A stretch of 64,000 nt of DNA from Thermomonas sp. (GCF_020850895.1 NZ_JADZDS010000107.1:1-64000); one strand, 5' to 3'; numbered from the stretch's first letter, positions 35,936-45,957 are shown. The notes: generated by a model not told the origin, from the letters alone. Numbers and translations are program-made.

Positions 35936-38900
35936 ATGCCGCGCGTCGCGCGCACTGCGAGCTCTCCGCGGCCGGCGCCGGCCAACGCCGCCAGCCTCAC
36001 CGCGCGGCTGGAGCAGCGCCTGGTCCTGCTGCGCTGGATGCTGCACACGCTGGGGGCGCAGGACAACCGCAGCCTGCTGGACGCCTGCGCCCGCGCCGAG
36101 GAAGGCATGGACGAGGATGGCGTGTTCCACGTCACCCGGTTGCTGGCGGCGCAGGTCAAGGACGCCGCCGTGCGCCGCGACCTGCTGCGCTATGACGCCA
36201 ACCTCCGCCGGCATCTTGAGCGGATCAACCAGGCGCGCGCCGCGCAGCCGCTGCAGCTGCGTTATTTCCAGATGCTGGCGCTGTTGTTCACCGAGGTGTA
36301 CCTGGACCGGCTGGCGCAGGCGCCGGGCGCACTGCTGGATGCGCTCAACCGCTTCCTGTCCTCGCTGCCGGAGATAGCGCTGTTCCAGCCGTTTGGCCGC
36401 GACGACCTGCGCAAGCTGGCGTTCTGGATGGCCACCGGCAGCGGCAAGACCCTGCTGCTGCACTTCAACCTGCTGCAGTACCGGCATTACTTCCCCGGCC
36501 CGCTCAACAACCTCCTGCTGATCACCCCCAACGCGGGGCTGAGCGAGCAGCACCTGGCCGAGGCGCGCGCTTCCGGCCTGCACGCTGAGCGCTTCGACCC
36601 GGAGCGCCCCGGCCTGCTGCCCGGCCGCGACGTGCTGCAGGTGATCGAGATCACCAAGCTGGTGGTGGACAAGAAAGGCGGCGGCGTGACGGTGCCGGTG
36701 GCGCGCTTCCTGCGCGAGGGCGCGCCCAACCTGATCTTCGTCGATGAAGGCCACAAGGGCAGCGGCGGCGAGGTCTGGAAGGGCTATCGCGACCAGCTCG
36801 GCGCGACCGGCTTCACCTTCGAGTACAGCGCCACCTTCGGCCAGGCGCTCAATGCCGCCGGCAACGAGGACCTGCTGGCCGAGTACGGCAAGGCCATCGG
36901 CTTCGACTATTCCTACCGCTATTTCCACGGTGACGGCTTCGGCAAGGACTTCCGCCTGCTCAACGTCGGCGGCGACGACCCGGAGGTGCGCGATGCGCTG
37001 ATGGCCGCCAACCTGCTCAGCTACTACCAGCAGCTGCGCGTGTACGGCAGTGGGGCCGGGTGGCCGCGCTACGGCATCGAAAAACCGCTGTGGGTGTACG
37101 TGGGTGCCAGCGTCAACAGCGGCAAGACCGGCGGTTCGGATATCGCCACCGTGCTCGACTTCCTCGACCGGTTCCTCGCCAACCAGCGTGGTTGGTCTGC
37201 GAAGCTGGTGAAGAAACTGCTGCACGACGCACGTCTGTTCCGCGGCGACGACGGCCGCGCCGGTCTGCACGATGCGCTGGCCTGGCTGCGCGAACGTTAT
37301 CTGCCGGATGCGGATTTTTCCGCGCTGCTGGCCGACATGCTGGCGCAGGTGTTCCACCTGCAGGCGACGGGCGCGCGGCTGGAAGTGCAGCCGATCCGCG
37401 GCGCCGACGGCGAGATCTCTCTGCGCGCGCAGGGCGCGGCGCAGCCGTTCGGCGTGGTCAACGTGGGCGATACCTCCGACTTGCTGAAGCTGCTGAAAAC
37501 CGCCGGGGTTCCGGTGCTGGAAGACGTGGTGGGTGACTCGCTGTTTGCCGGGATCAATCGTCGCGGCTCGCCGGTCAACCTGCTGGTCGGCGCCAAGAAG
37601 TTCATCGAGGGCTGGAGCAGCTGGCGCGTGAGCAGCCTGGGCCTGCTCAATGTCGGCAAGAGCGAGGGCGCACAGATCATCCAGCTGTTCGGGCGCGGCG
37701 TGCGCCTGCTCGGCCTGGGTCGCAGCCTCAAGCGCAGTACCGCGCTGCCGGGCATCGAGCATCCAACCGACATCGGCTGGCTGGAGTGCCTGAACGTGTT
37801 TTCGGTGCGCGCGTCGTACATGCAGGTATTCCGCGACGCGCTGCTGCGCGAGGGCGTGGACGACCTGCCTTCGGTACTGATCGAGTTGCCGCTGTGGAAA
37901 TTGGCCAGCAGCGAACCGGAAGCGGCGAATCTGGCCTATTTCGAGCCGCCTGTGCCGCAGCGCTTCCGCGAGGAGTGTGTGGTCATGCCCGGCCAGCCGC
38001 GCGGCCTGCCGGTCAAGCACGATGCGTCGGCGCGCTTCGCCAGCTATGCCAGCACGCAGGCGGGCATCGACGGCGGCGCAGCGCAGCGCCAAGCCGCGCG
38101 CGCTGGCTCCGGCCGTACTGGCGCTGCTGGACTGGAATCAGGAGTATTTCCGCCTGGCCGAAAAGAAGCGGCTGCGCGGCTGGAGCAATGCCGTGGTCCG
38201 CCCGCAGACGCTTCGCGTCATCGCGGCCGATGGTTGCCAGTTCATCGCCGAGGACGGATTTTTCCAGCCGCAAGGTGCTGCCGCGATCGGGCGCCTGCAG
38301 GAAGCGGTGTGCGAGGCGCTGGAAGCATGGTTCGAACGTGACTATCGCCTGCAGCAGAACCGCTTCGAGACAAAGCACATGCGGGTGTGTCGCGTCGGCG
38401 AGGCGCAAGCCCAGTATCCGCCGTACAAGGTGCTGGTACGAGTGGACCAGCGGAATGTCATCGGCGAGCTGACCGCGTTGGCCCATGAGCTTCTCTCGGG
38501 ACGGAATCCGGACTGGACCCGCTACCCACTGGTGCGGAAACAGCGCTTCGAGCGGCATCTCTACCAACCGTTGCTGATCGCCGTGGATGGAAGCGCCGCG
38601 GACACCGTGAGCCTGTCACCCAAGGTGCTGGAGAAGTCGGAGCGCGAGTTCGTTGCGGCTTTGCAGACGTATTGGGAGGCCGAACGCCTTGGGCAGCTTG
38701 CAGGTCACAAGCTCTACCTGCTGCGCAACCAGTCGCGCGGCCGCGGTCTCGGGTTCTACGAGACCGAAGGATTTTTCCCGGACTTCATCCTGTGGAACAT
38801 CGGCCCGCAGCGCCAGCAGGTGTTGTTCATCGAACCGCATGGCCTGCTGATGGAAAAACGCGGCAGTGACAAGGTGACCGGCTTCCATGAGCGCCTGCAG

Positions 38901-39098
38901 GATTACGTGGCGACCGGCCTGCAGACAGCGGGGCGCGATGACATCGCCGTCGATGGCTGGATTCTGTCGGAAACGCCGATGCTGGATTTGCAGCAGCAAT
39001 GGGACGTTCCTTGGACCGAACAGGACTTTGCCTCCCGACACATCCTGTTCCCGCAAACGGGCTATTCACAGGTGATGAAACAACTGCTATTGCCGTAG
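35936..39098 (+). pseudogene. Type III-like restriction subunit (Res), frameshifted
   Basis: DEAD-type helicase/nuclease partner of Mod. Walker A is ATGSGKT (166-172), Walker B FVDEGH (DEGH 270-273) and motif III YSATFG. The first frame stays homologous to about 38095 and then becomes noise ending at 38341; the true sequence resumes in another frame (LAPAVLALLDWNQEYF) and runs to 39098. Loss of one CG unit in the run at 38095-38103 would explain the shift. The C-terminal nuclease region reads GFFPDFILWN...QVLFIEPHG, with His where many relatives have Lys. GGGGAG lies 9 bases before the ATG. With mod also interrupted, the system looks inactive as sequenced. Confidence 0.85.
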
Positions 39099-39357
39099 CG
39101 CACGATCGATGGTGTCGGCGCCATTTGACTGGTGGGGCACGACCAATGACCCTATTGTTCCACCCCGTCGATTCACCGGCAGCACCGGAACGGCCCGACA
39201 TTTCGGCCGTGCTAGAGTTAAGCACCGAGGCCTGTGCTTAACCAGAATTCATCCTGAAAGATGTTTGCAATCAACACGTTGCCGAGCATCTTAGGCATCT
39301 GAATCCGTGGCCGCAGAGCGCCGCGATGCGGCGTTTCAAATCCATGCTGGAGCAATC

Positions 39358-40542
39358 GTGATCCACTTCTCCCCTCAACTCCGCATCCCTGCCACCTACA
39401 TGCGCGGCGGTACCAGCAAAGGCGTGTTCTTTCGCCTTGAGGATTTACCCGTTGCAGCGCAAACCCCCGGCCCCGCGCGCGACGCGCTGCTGCTGCGGGT
39501 GATCGGCTCGCCCGACCCCTACGGCAAGCACACCGATGGCATGGGCGGGGCGACATCGAGTACGTCCAAGTGCGTGATCATCGCGCCGGCCAGCGTGCCG
39601 GATCACGATGTCGATTATTTGTACGGGCAGGTGAGTATCGATAGCGCGTTCGTGGATTGGTCGGGCAATTGCGGCAACCTGTCCACCGCGGTCGGCCCGT
39701 TCGCCATTACCAACGGTTTCATCCCCGCCGAACGCATCCCCGACAACGGCACGGTGACAGTGCGGATCTGGCAGGCCAATATCGGCAAGACCATCCTTGC
39801 GCATGTGCCGATCACCGACGGCCAGGTGCAGGAAACCGGTGATTTCGAAGTGGATGGCGTCACCTTCCCGGCCGCCGAGATCGTGCTGGAGTTTCTGGAT
39901 CCGTCCGATGACGAGGGCGATGGCGGGTCGATGTTTCCCACCGGGCATCTCGTCGATGACCTCGACGTGCCCGGCCTCGGCACACTCAGCGCCACGATGA
40001 TCACCGCCGGCATTCCGACCGTGTTCGTCAACGCCAACGCGCTTGGTTATGACGGCACCGAGTTGCAGCCGGTGATCAATGACGACAAAGCCGCACTGGC
40101 CAAGCTCGAAGCCATCCGCGTGGCCGGTGCGCTGCGCATGGGCCTGATCAAGACGCCGGAGGAAGCGGCGACCCGCCAGCACACGCCCAAGGTCGCCTTC
40201 GTCGCGCCGCCGAAAGCCTACGTCTCGTCGGCGGGCAAACGCATCGCCGCCGACGCCATCGACCTCAACGTACGCGCCATGTCGATGGGCAAATTGCACC
40301 ACGCGATGATGGGCACGGCCTCGGTCGCCATTGCCACCGCCGCGGCGGTGCCTGGCACGCTGGTGAATCTTGCCGCCGGCGGCGGCCCGCGCGATGCGGT
40401 GCGCTTCGGGCACCCGTCCGGCACGTTGCGCGTGGGCGCGTCGGTGGAACTGCGCGACGGCCAGTGGGCCGTCACCCGCGCGGTGATGTCACGCAGCGCG
40501 CGGGTGCTGATGGAAGGCTGGGTGCGGGTGCCGCAGGGGTGA
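39358..40542 (+). CDS. prpF: 2-methylaconitate cis-trans isomerase PrpF
   Basis: Isomerase of the diaminopimelate-epimerase fold (394 residues) working with AcnD to convert 2-methylcitrate toward 2-methyl-cis-aconitate. Family motifs are PATYMRGGTSKGVFF near the start, GMGGATSSTSKC, DWSGNCGNLS (the conserved Cys of the active site) and SMGKLHHAMMGT. The GTG at 39358 is chosen because GGAG lies 6 bases upstream and it gives the usual length. The 259 bases upstream of it hold no gene and presumably the promoter needed since the insertion separated it from acnD. Confidence 0.93.
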   Translation: MIHFSPQLRIPATYMRGGTSKGVFFRLEDLPVAAQTPGPARDALLLRVIGSPDPYGKHTDGMGGATSSTSKCVIIAPASVPDHDVDYLYGQVSIDSAFVDWSGNCGNLSTAVGPFAITNGFIPAERIPDNGTVTVRIWQANIGKTILAHVPITDGQVQETGDFEVDGVTFPAAEIVLEFLDPSDDEGDGGSMFPTGHLVDDLDVPGLGTLSATMITAGIPTVFVNANALGYDGTELQPVINDDKAALAKLEAIRVAGALRMGLIKTPEEAATRQHTPKVAFVAPPKAYVSSAGKRIAADAIDLNVRAMSMGKLHHAMMGTASVAIATAAAVPGTLVNLAAGGGPRDAVRFGHPSGTLRVGASVELRDGQWAVTRAVMSRSARVLMEGWVRVPQG

Positions 40543-40562
40543 GCCCATTGCAGAGGGGAGCT

Positions 40563-40655
40563 CCAGCGGGCTTCCCCCTGTAGCGAAATCAAGGGGGAGG
40601 CAGCGGGCGCAAGCACGCTGCCGGAGGACATTCGCGCAAGGGGGAAGCCCGCTGG
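40563..40655. repeat. 93-bp palindromic element between prpF and prpD
   Basis: Perfect 17-bp outer inverted repeat: CCAGCGGGCTTCCCCCT (40563-40579) and its complement AGGGGGAAGCCCGCTGG (40639-40655). Inside is a second stem (GGCAGCG/CGCTGCC) and another AAGGGGG run. No reading frame of note. It looks like an intergenic REP or MITE-like element and may affect prpF-prpD read-through. Confidence 0.75.
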
Positions 40656-40857
40656 CGCAAATGACGTCATCGCTGCGGCAACGAATCAGCGCCGCCACGC
40701 GTCTGCAATTCGGCCACGGTTGATCTTCATCAAGCACGGCTTGCATCGCGGTTGCCGTGGGCGGTACCGCAGCGGTAGAACGTCCATGTCCGCGCGTGAG
40801 GTAAGCGTCCGCGCTTTTGCCCATGCGCAAATCATGAATGCCGCTGGAGGACGTTCC

Positions 40858-42294
40858 ATGACATCCCGCAACGACAACCAGCGCCCCGAATGGGACGATG
40901 TGCTGGTTCGCATCGTCGATTACGTCCGCGATTACCGGCCAGACTCGGCGCTGGCCTGGACCACCGCGCGCCATGTGCTGATCGATTCGATCGGCTGCGC
41001 GCTGGAAGCGCTGGAGTACCCGGCCTGCACCAAGCTGCTCGGGCCGCTGGTGCCCGGCGCCAGCCTGCCCGGCGGCGCGCGCGTGCCGGGCACGCGCTTC
41101 GAGCTGGATCCGGTCAAGGCCGCGTTCGACATCGGCGCGACCATCCGCTGGCTGGATTACAACGACACCTGGCTGGCCGCCGAATGGGGCCACCCGTCCG
41201 ACAACCTGGGTGCGATTCTCGCCGTGGCCGACTGGCTGGCGCGCAAGGGCGCGCCGTTGACGATGCGGCAGGTGCTGGAATGCGCGATCAAGGCGCACGA
41301 AATCCAGGGCGTGCTGGCGCTGAAGAATTCCTTCAACCAGGTGGGCCTGGACCACGTGGCACTGGTCAAGCTGGCCTCGACCGCGTTGGTGTGCCAGCTG
41401 CTGGGGCTGGACCGCGAACAGGCGCTGGCGGCGCTGTCGCAGGTGTTCGTGGACGGCCAGAGCCTGCGCACCTACCGGCACGCGCCCAACACCGGCTCGC
41501 GCAAGAGCTGGGCCGCCGGCGATGCGTGCAGCCGCGCGGTGCGGCTGGCGCTGATCGCGCAGACCGGCGAGATGGGCTATCCGGGCGCGCTGACCGCGCC
41601 GGCCTGGGGGTTTTACGACGTGTCGTTCCAGGGCCGCGAATTCCGCTTCGAGCGCGAGTTCGGCAGCTACGTGATGGAAAACGTGCTGCTGAAGATCAGC
41701 TATCCGGCCGAATTCCATGCGCAAAGCGCGGTGGAAGCGGCGATGGCCCTGCACGGCCAGCTCAAGGCGCAGGGCCGCCGCGTCGAGGACATCGAGAAAA
41801 TCCTCATCCGCACCCACGCCGCCTGCGTGCGCATCATCGACAAGCAGGGCCCGCTGGACAACCCGGCCGACCGCGACCACTGCATCCAGTACATGGTGGC
41901 GGTGCCGCTGCTGTTCGGCCGCCTGACCGCCGCCGATTACGAGGCCGACGTGGCCAGCGATCCGCGCATCGACGCCCTGCGCGCGAAGATCCACTGCGTC
42001 GAAGACCCGGCCTTCACCGCCGACTACCACGACCCGGACAAGCGCTCGATCGCCAACGGCCTGACCGTCACCTTCAGCGACGGCACAACGCTCGATGAAG
42101 TGCTGGTCGAATACCCGATCGGCCACCGCCGCCGCCGCGCTGATGGCATCCCGCTGCTGGAAGAAAAATTCCGGCGCAACCTCGCCCGCCGCTTCGATCC
42201 CGAACGCCAGCAGGCGATCCTCGCGGTGGCGCTGGATCAGGCCCGGTTGGAAGCGTTGCCGGTGCAGGAGTTCATGGCGCTGCTGGTGCCCTGA
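40858..42294 (+). CDS. prpD: 2-methylcitrate dehydratase PrpD (MmgE/PrpD family)
   Basis: Iron-sulfur-independent dehydratase acting on 2-methylcitrate, 478 residues. Characteristic stretches are RHVLIDSIGCALEAL, IRWLDYNDTWLAAEWGHPSDN, HEIQGVLALKNSFNQVGLDH and KSWAAGDACSRAV (given in parts). GGAGG lies 8 bases before the ATG. Having both acnD/prpF and prpD at one locus gives two routes for the same step; prpB and prpC are not in the window. Last gene of the methylcitrate block. Confidence 0.93.
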   Translation: MTSRNDNQRPEWDDVLVRIVDYVRDYRPDSALAWTTARHVLIDSIGCALEALEYPACTKLLGPLVPGASLPGGARVPGTRFELDPVKAAFDIGATIRWLDYNDTWLAAEWGHPSDNLGAILAVADWLARKGAPLTMRQVLECAIKAHEIQGVLALKNSFNQVGLDHVALVKLASTALVCQLLGLDREQALAALSQVFVDGQSLRTYRHAPNTGSRKSWAAGDACSRAVRLALIAQTGEMGYPGALTAPAWGFYDVSFQGREFRFEREFGSYVMENVLLKISYPAEFHAQSAVEAAMALHGQLKAQGRRVEDIEKILIRTHAACVRIIDKQGPLDNPADRDHCIQYMVAVPLLFGRLTAADYEADVASDPRIDALRAKIHCVEDPAFTADYHDPDKRSIANGLTVTFSDGTTLDEVLVEYPIGHRRRRADGIPLLEEKFRRNLARRFDPERQQAILAVALDQARLEALPVQEFMALLVP

Positions 42295-42330
42295 GGCCGC
42301 GACCGGCCCCGCGGCGCCGCGCACACGCTG

Positions 42331-42753
42331 TCACCGCACCCGGACCAGCAACACGATTCCCAGCAACAGCCAGGGCACGCAAATGACGCCGATGAACAGG
42401 TTTTTCCCGTACAGCGTGCCGAAGTCATCGATGAGGCTGGCCTCGGGGTGCTCCGGGTTGTAGATGACATTGACCACCGACCCGATCGGGCGTTTCGCCT
42501 GCGCGGTGTTGCACCAGTCGTCGGTGAACTTGACCGTCTCACCGGCATGCTGGAATTCGACGACGGCGCAGAAGCGTCGCCCCACCCGGGCCCGATACGC
42601 CTGCCTTTCGTAGGCGACGATTTTCCCGGTTCCGCGCACGCCCGCCGTTGATCGCTGGTACGCGTCGGCCAGATGCCAGGCGGAGTAGCCCACGCCCCCC
42701 AGACCGGGCAGGACGAAGACGACTAGGAAAATGAGCAGCAGCTTGAGTCGCAT
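42331..42753 (-). CDS. DUF3592-type membrane protein
   Basis: A protein of 140 residues with membrane segments at both ends (MRLKLLLIFLVVFVLPGLGG and LFIGVICVPWLLLGIVLLV) and a soluble strand domain between them containing FQHAGETVKFTDDWC and GSVVNVIYNPEHPEASLID. The phrase VxVxYNPxxP..A.L is the DUF3592 pattern. Function unknown, probably an inner-membrane protein with an extracytoplasmic domain. Convergent with prpD, 36 bases apart. Confidence 0.8.
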   Translation of the reverse strand: MRLKLLLIFLVVFVLPGLGGVGYSAWHLADAYQRSTAGVRGTGKIVAYERQAYRARVGRRFCAVVEFQHAGETVKFTDDWCNTAQAKRPIGSVVNVIYNPEHPEASLIDDFGTLYGKNLFIGVICVPWLLLGIVLLVRVR

Positions 42754-42778
42754 CGCAATCCCCCCGCCCGAGGCGCGA

Positions 42779-43684
42779 TCACGTCACGTCGCACGCCTGC
42801 GCCGCGTTGTGCAGCAAGCCCAGCTTGGCCAGTTCGTGTTGGGCTTGGTCGAAGCCGGTCTGCGGGACCATCGCGTCCTTGCGGTTGGCCAGGGTATTCC
42901 AATGCGCGAGGATGGCCTCCGCCGTGGCATCCTCGCCCAACGCGATCCCTTGCGTCATCGCAATGTGCACCAACTCGAAACTTCCCGCGCCCGCCGACAG
43001 GATGGCGCGGTTGGGGGCGCCTTCGGCCACCAGCGCCAGCACTGCCGGGCTCACCAATTCCGGCTTGAACTGCGACAATTGCTCCGGCGGCAGGATCCCT
43101 TCCATCATCCGGGTGGCGCCGGTGGGCGCCAGGCAGTTGACGCGGATGCCGTGCTTTTCGCCCTCGATGCCCAGGGTCTGCATCAGCCCCACCAAGCCCA
43201 TCTTGGCCGCGGCGTAATTGGCTTGGCCGAAGTTGCCGTACAGACCGCTGCACGAGGTGGTCATCACGATGCGGCCGTAGTTCTGCGCACGCATCGCGTT
43301 CCACACCGCCTTGGTGCAGTTGGCCGCGCCCATCAGGTGCACGTCGACGACGAGGCGGAAATCGTCCAGCGCCATCTTGCCGAAGCTCTTGTCGCGCAGG
43401 ATGCCGGCGTTGTTGACGAGGATGTCGATCCGCCCGAAATCGGCCAAGACCGCATCGGCCATCGCCTGCACCGCACCGGCGTCGGCCACCGAGCACTTGG
43501 CGGCGCGCCCCTCGCCGCCGGCGGCGCGGATTTCCTCGACCACGGCATCGGCCGCATCGCCGAGGTCATTGACGATGACCTGCGCGCCGCGGCTGGCCAG
43601 CAGCAGCGCGTGTGCGCGTCCCAAGCCGCCGCCGGCGCCGGTGACGATGGCCACGCGGCCGGTCAGGTCGATTTGTGCGGTCAT
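42779..43684 (-). CDS. Short-chain dehydrogenase (3-hydroxyacyl-CoA dehydrogenase-like)
   Basis: SDR oxidoreductase of 301 residues resembling the dehydrogenase part of peroxisomal multifunctional enzyme type 2. It has the NAD motif VTGAGGGLGRAHA, NDLGD after strand two, LVNNAGILRDKSF, catalytic Ser in MTTSCSGLYGNFG and the YAAAK pair. The C-terminal extension (about 190-301) is longer than in minimal SDRs. The ATG at 43684 is preferred to one three codons earlier because AAGGAG is then 10 bases away. It overlaps the stop of the HAD gene upstream (ATGA). Confidence 0.85.
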   Translation of the reverse strand: MTAQIDLTGRVAIVTGAGGGLGRAHALLLASRGAQVIVNDLGDAADAVVEEIRAAGGEGRAAKCSVADAGAVQAMADAVLADFGRIDILVNNAGILRDKSFGKMALDDFRLVVDVHLMGAANCTKAVWNAMRAQNYGRIVMTTSCSGLYGNFGQANYAAAKMGLVGLMQTLGIEGEKHGIRVNCLAPTGATRMMEGILPPEQLSQFKPELVSPAVLALVAEGAPNRAILSAGAGSFELVHIAMTQGIALGEDATAEAILAHWNTLANRKDAMVPQTGFDQAQHELAKLGLLHNAAQACDVT

Positions 43685-44445
43685 GCGATCCATTCTCCTT
43701 GGGGTGCGGGTTGCAGGCGCGACTGGAGGTCCAGCTCCTGCAAGGTGGTTGGCAGGTCCTGCAAGGACGTGATCGTGCGCATCCGGCCCTGGCCTGCGGA
43801 AAGTTCGGCTTCGGACTCATGCGCCCAGGTGGTGTGGTAGGGCACATGCACGCCCCAACCGCCCAGCTCCAGCACCGGCGCGATATCCGAGCGCAGCGAA
43901 TTGCCGACCATCAGGAAGTTGTGCGCCGAGACGCCGAACTCCTCGAACAGGCGCGCATAGGTGGCCGGGTCTTTTTCGCTGACGACCTCGATCCGGCGGA
44001 ACAGATCCGACAAGCCGGAGTCGCGCACCTTGGCTTCCTGATGGAACAGGTCGCCCTTGGTGATCAGCACCAGCGGATGCTGCGCCGCCACCGCTTCAAC
44101 CGCCGCACGCACGCCGTCCAGCAATTCCACCGGATGCCGCAGCAGGTCCTTGGCCAGGCTCACGATGCGCTTGATGTCGGAGCCGTTGATGCGCGCCTCG
44201 GTGATGTCCACCGCCGCTTCCACCATCGACAGCGCCATGCCCTTGGCGCCATAGCCGAAGAAGGCGATGTTGCGCTTCTCGTAGGCGTACAGGCGCTGGC
44301 CGACGTCCTGCAAATCGACGTAGGCCGAGAGGATGCGCTCGAACTGCTGCTGCGCATCGTCGAAATAATCCTGGCTGCGCCAAAGGGTGTCGTCGGCATC
44401 GAACGCCACCAGGGCGATGCCGGAACGTGGGTCGTGGGAGTTCAT
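43681..44445 (-). CDS. HAD-superfamily hydrolase
   Basis: A 254-residue haloacid-dehalogenase-fold phosphatase. Motif I is [14 protein letters not shown] (nucleophile and acid/base Asp), motif II VLITKGD, and motif III/IV VVSEKDP with [21 protein letters not shown] helical cap lies between motifs I and II. Substrate unknown. The start is uncertain between 44445 and 44454. Its stop codon overlaps the next gene's start, forming a coupled HAD-SDR pair divergent from apt. Confidence 0.85.
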   Translation of the reverse strand: MNSHDPRSGIALVAFDADDTLWRSQDYFDDAQQQFERILSAYVDLQDVGQRLYAYEKRNIAFFGYGAKGMALSMVEAAVDITEARINGSDIKRIVSLAKDLLRHPVELLDGVRAAVEAVAAQHPLVLITKGDLFHQEAKVRDSGLSDLFRRIEVVSEKDPATYARLFEEFGVSAHNFLMVGNSLRSDIAPVLELGGWGVHVPYHTTWAHESEAELSAGQGRMRTITSLQDLPTTLQELDLQSRLQPAPQGEWIA

Positions 44446-44531
44446 CGCCGCCATTTTACGGCTTCGCGCCAGGCATGGCCGTTTCTCGTGACCGACAGGC
44501 ACAATGGGTCGATTCCGGAAGGAGCCGCGCC

Positions 44532-45050
<519 letters not shown>

Positions 45051-45066
45051 CGTGACCAGCCCCTTT

Positions 45067-45094
45067 CCGGAGCGCGTTGCAGCACACGCTCCGG
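45067..45094. terminator. Hairpin between convergent apt and AHSA1 genes
   Basis: CCGGAGCG (45067-45074) pairs with CGCTCCGG (45087-45094) over a 12-base loop. No T tract follows on the plus strand; on the minus strand it is followed by AAAGGGGC. A weak or Rho-assisted terminator is possible. Confidence 0.4.
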
Positions 45095-45104
45095 GCGGAC
45101 GCCC

Positions 45105-45605
45105 TCACATCCCGCCGGCCAGCAACACATCCAATTGCGCGAACTGCTCGGGCAGGCCTTCGGCCGAACCGGCGAGCGCGTCCTCGAGCGCTTCGGTGGT
45201 CGGATAACGCTCATGCAGGGTGACCTGGGTCGTGCCGGCATCTTCCTCGAACGTCACCGTGGTGACCGCGCCCTGCGCGCTTTCCTCATTCGTCCACACG
45301 ATGCGCTGGTTCGCAATCACTTCCAGGTAACTGCCGAAGAACGCCAGCGGCTGCTCCGCCATCGGATGGCGGAACACCAGCCGATAGCTGCCGCCGGTGC
45401 GCACGTCCATCTCGCAGGAGAGCAGCGACAAGCCCGAGCCTGCCGGCACCCACCAGCGCTGGAATAGCTCGGCCTTGCTCCAAGCCTCGAACACGATGTG
45501 CACCGGGGCATCGAAGCGGCGCGTGACGACGAGCTCGCGGTCGGATTTCCGCTCGACGGTCGTGCGGTTGCCGGTGGTGGAATTACGTTCGTTTGCGCTT
45601 TGCAT
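45105..45605 (-). CDS. AHSA1/SRPBCC-domain protein
   Basis: A protein of 166 residues with one START-like hydrophobic-cavity fold of the AHSA1 group: VVTRRFDAPVHIVFEAWSK, WWVPAGSG, DVRTGGSYRLVF, WTNEES and TTQVTLHERYP. Ligand unknown. Its start overlaps the ArsR gene by 23 bases, the common ArsR-AHSA1 arrangement in which the regulator controls the pair. Confidence 0.88.
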   Translation of the reverse strand: MQSANERNSTTGNRTTVERKSDRELVVTRRFDAPVHIVFEAWSKAELFQRWWVPAGSGLSLLSCEMDVRTGGSYRLVFRHPMAEQPLAFFGSYLEVIANQRIVWTNEESAQGAVTTVTFEEDAGTTQVTLHERYPTTEALEDALAGSAEGLPEQFAQLDVLLAGGM

Positions 45606-45945
45606 CTGCCTTCTCCTTGCATTTGAGTTGCTCGACCACCTGATCCAGTGCGTCGAAACGCGCACTCCAGACCTGGGCGTAACGCGCGATCCACGCTGCC
45701 TCGTCTTCCAGCCGGCGTGGCCCCAGCCTGCAGGTGCGTACCCGCCCGATCTTCTCGGTGGTCACCAGCCCCGCCTGCTCGAGCACGTGGACGTGCTTCT
45801 TCATGCCGGTGCGGGTCATGCGGAAGCGATCGGCCAGGTCGCTGATCGAAGCATCCGAACCCCAGAGCTGCTCCAACACCCCACGCCGGGTGGCGTCGGA
45901 CAGTGCCGCGAAGGTGGTGTCGAGGCAGGCTTGACAGTGAACCAT
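45583..45945 (-). CDS. ArsR-family transcriptional regulator
   Basis: Winged-helix repressor of 120 residues. The DNA-binding region includes LSDATRRGVLEQLWGSDASI, DLADRFRMTRTGMKKHVHVL and the wing GLVTTEKIGRVRTCRLG. No CxC metal site of the ArsR/SmtB type is seen, only Cys near the N-terminus (VHCQAC), so it is probably not a classic metal sensor. The ATG at 45945 lies inside the palindrome 45934-45957, implying autoregulation. No ribosome-binding site precedes it; leaderless translation or a GTG three codons earlier are possible. Confidence 0.88.
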   Translation of the reverse strand: MVHCQACLDTTFAALSDATRRGVLEQLWGSDASISDLADRFRMTRTGMKKHVHVLEQAGLVTTEKIGRVRTCRLGPRRLEDEAAWIARYAQVWSARFDALDQVVEQLKCKEKADAKRKRT

Positions 45946-45957
45946 AAGGTTCACTGT
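45934..45957. promoter_or_regulatory. Palindromic operator over the arsR start codon
   Basis: ACAGTGAACC (45934-45943) and GGTTCACTGT (45948-45957) are perfectly complementary around ATAA. The 24-bp palindrome covers the start codon of the ArsR-type gene, which suits a dimer-binding autoregulatory site. It is inferred from symmetry and position. Confidence 0.65.

Noticed and set aside
35891-38092. A 733-residue minus-strand frame opposite res
   Set aside because: Composition is Gln/Ala/Arg/His-rich without motifs, while the plus strand carries Walker A and DEGH motifs.
31892-39098. BREX or DISARM-type defence system
   Set aside because: No pglZ, brxC, or helicase set of those systems; the gene pair fits a type III-like Mod/Res system.
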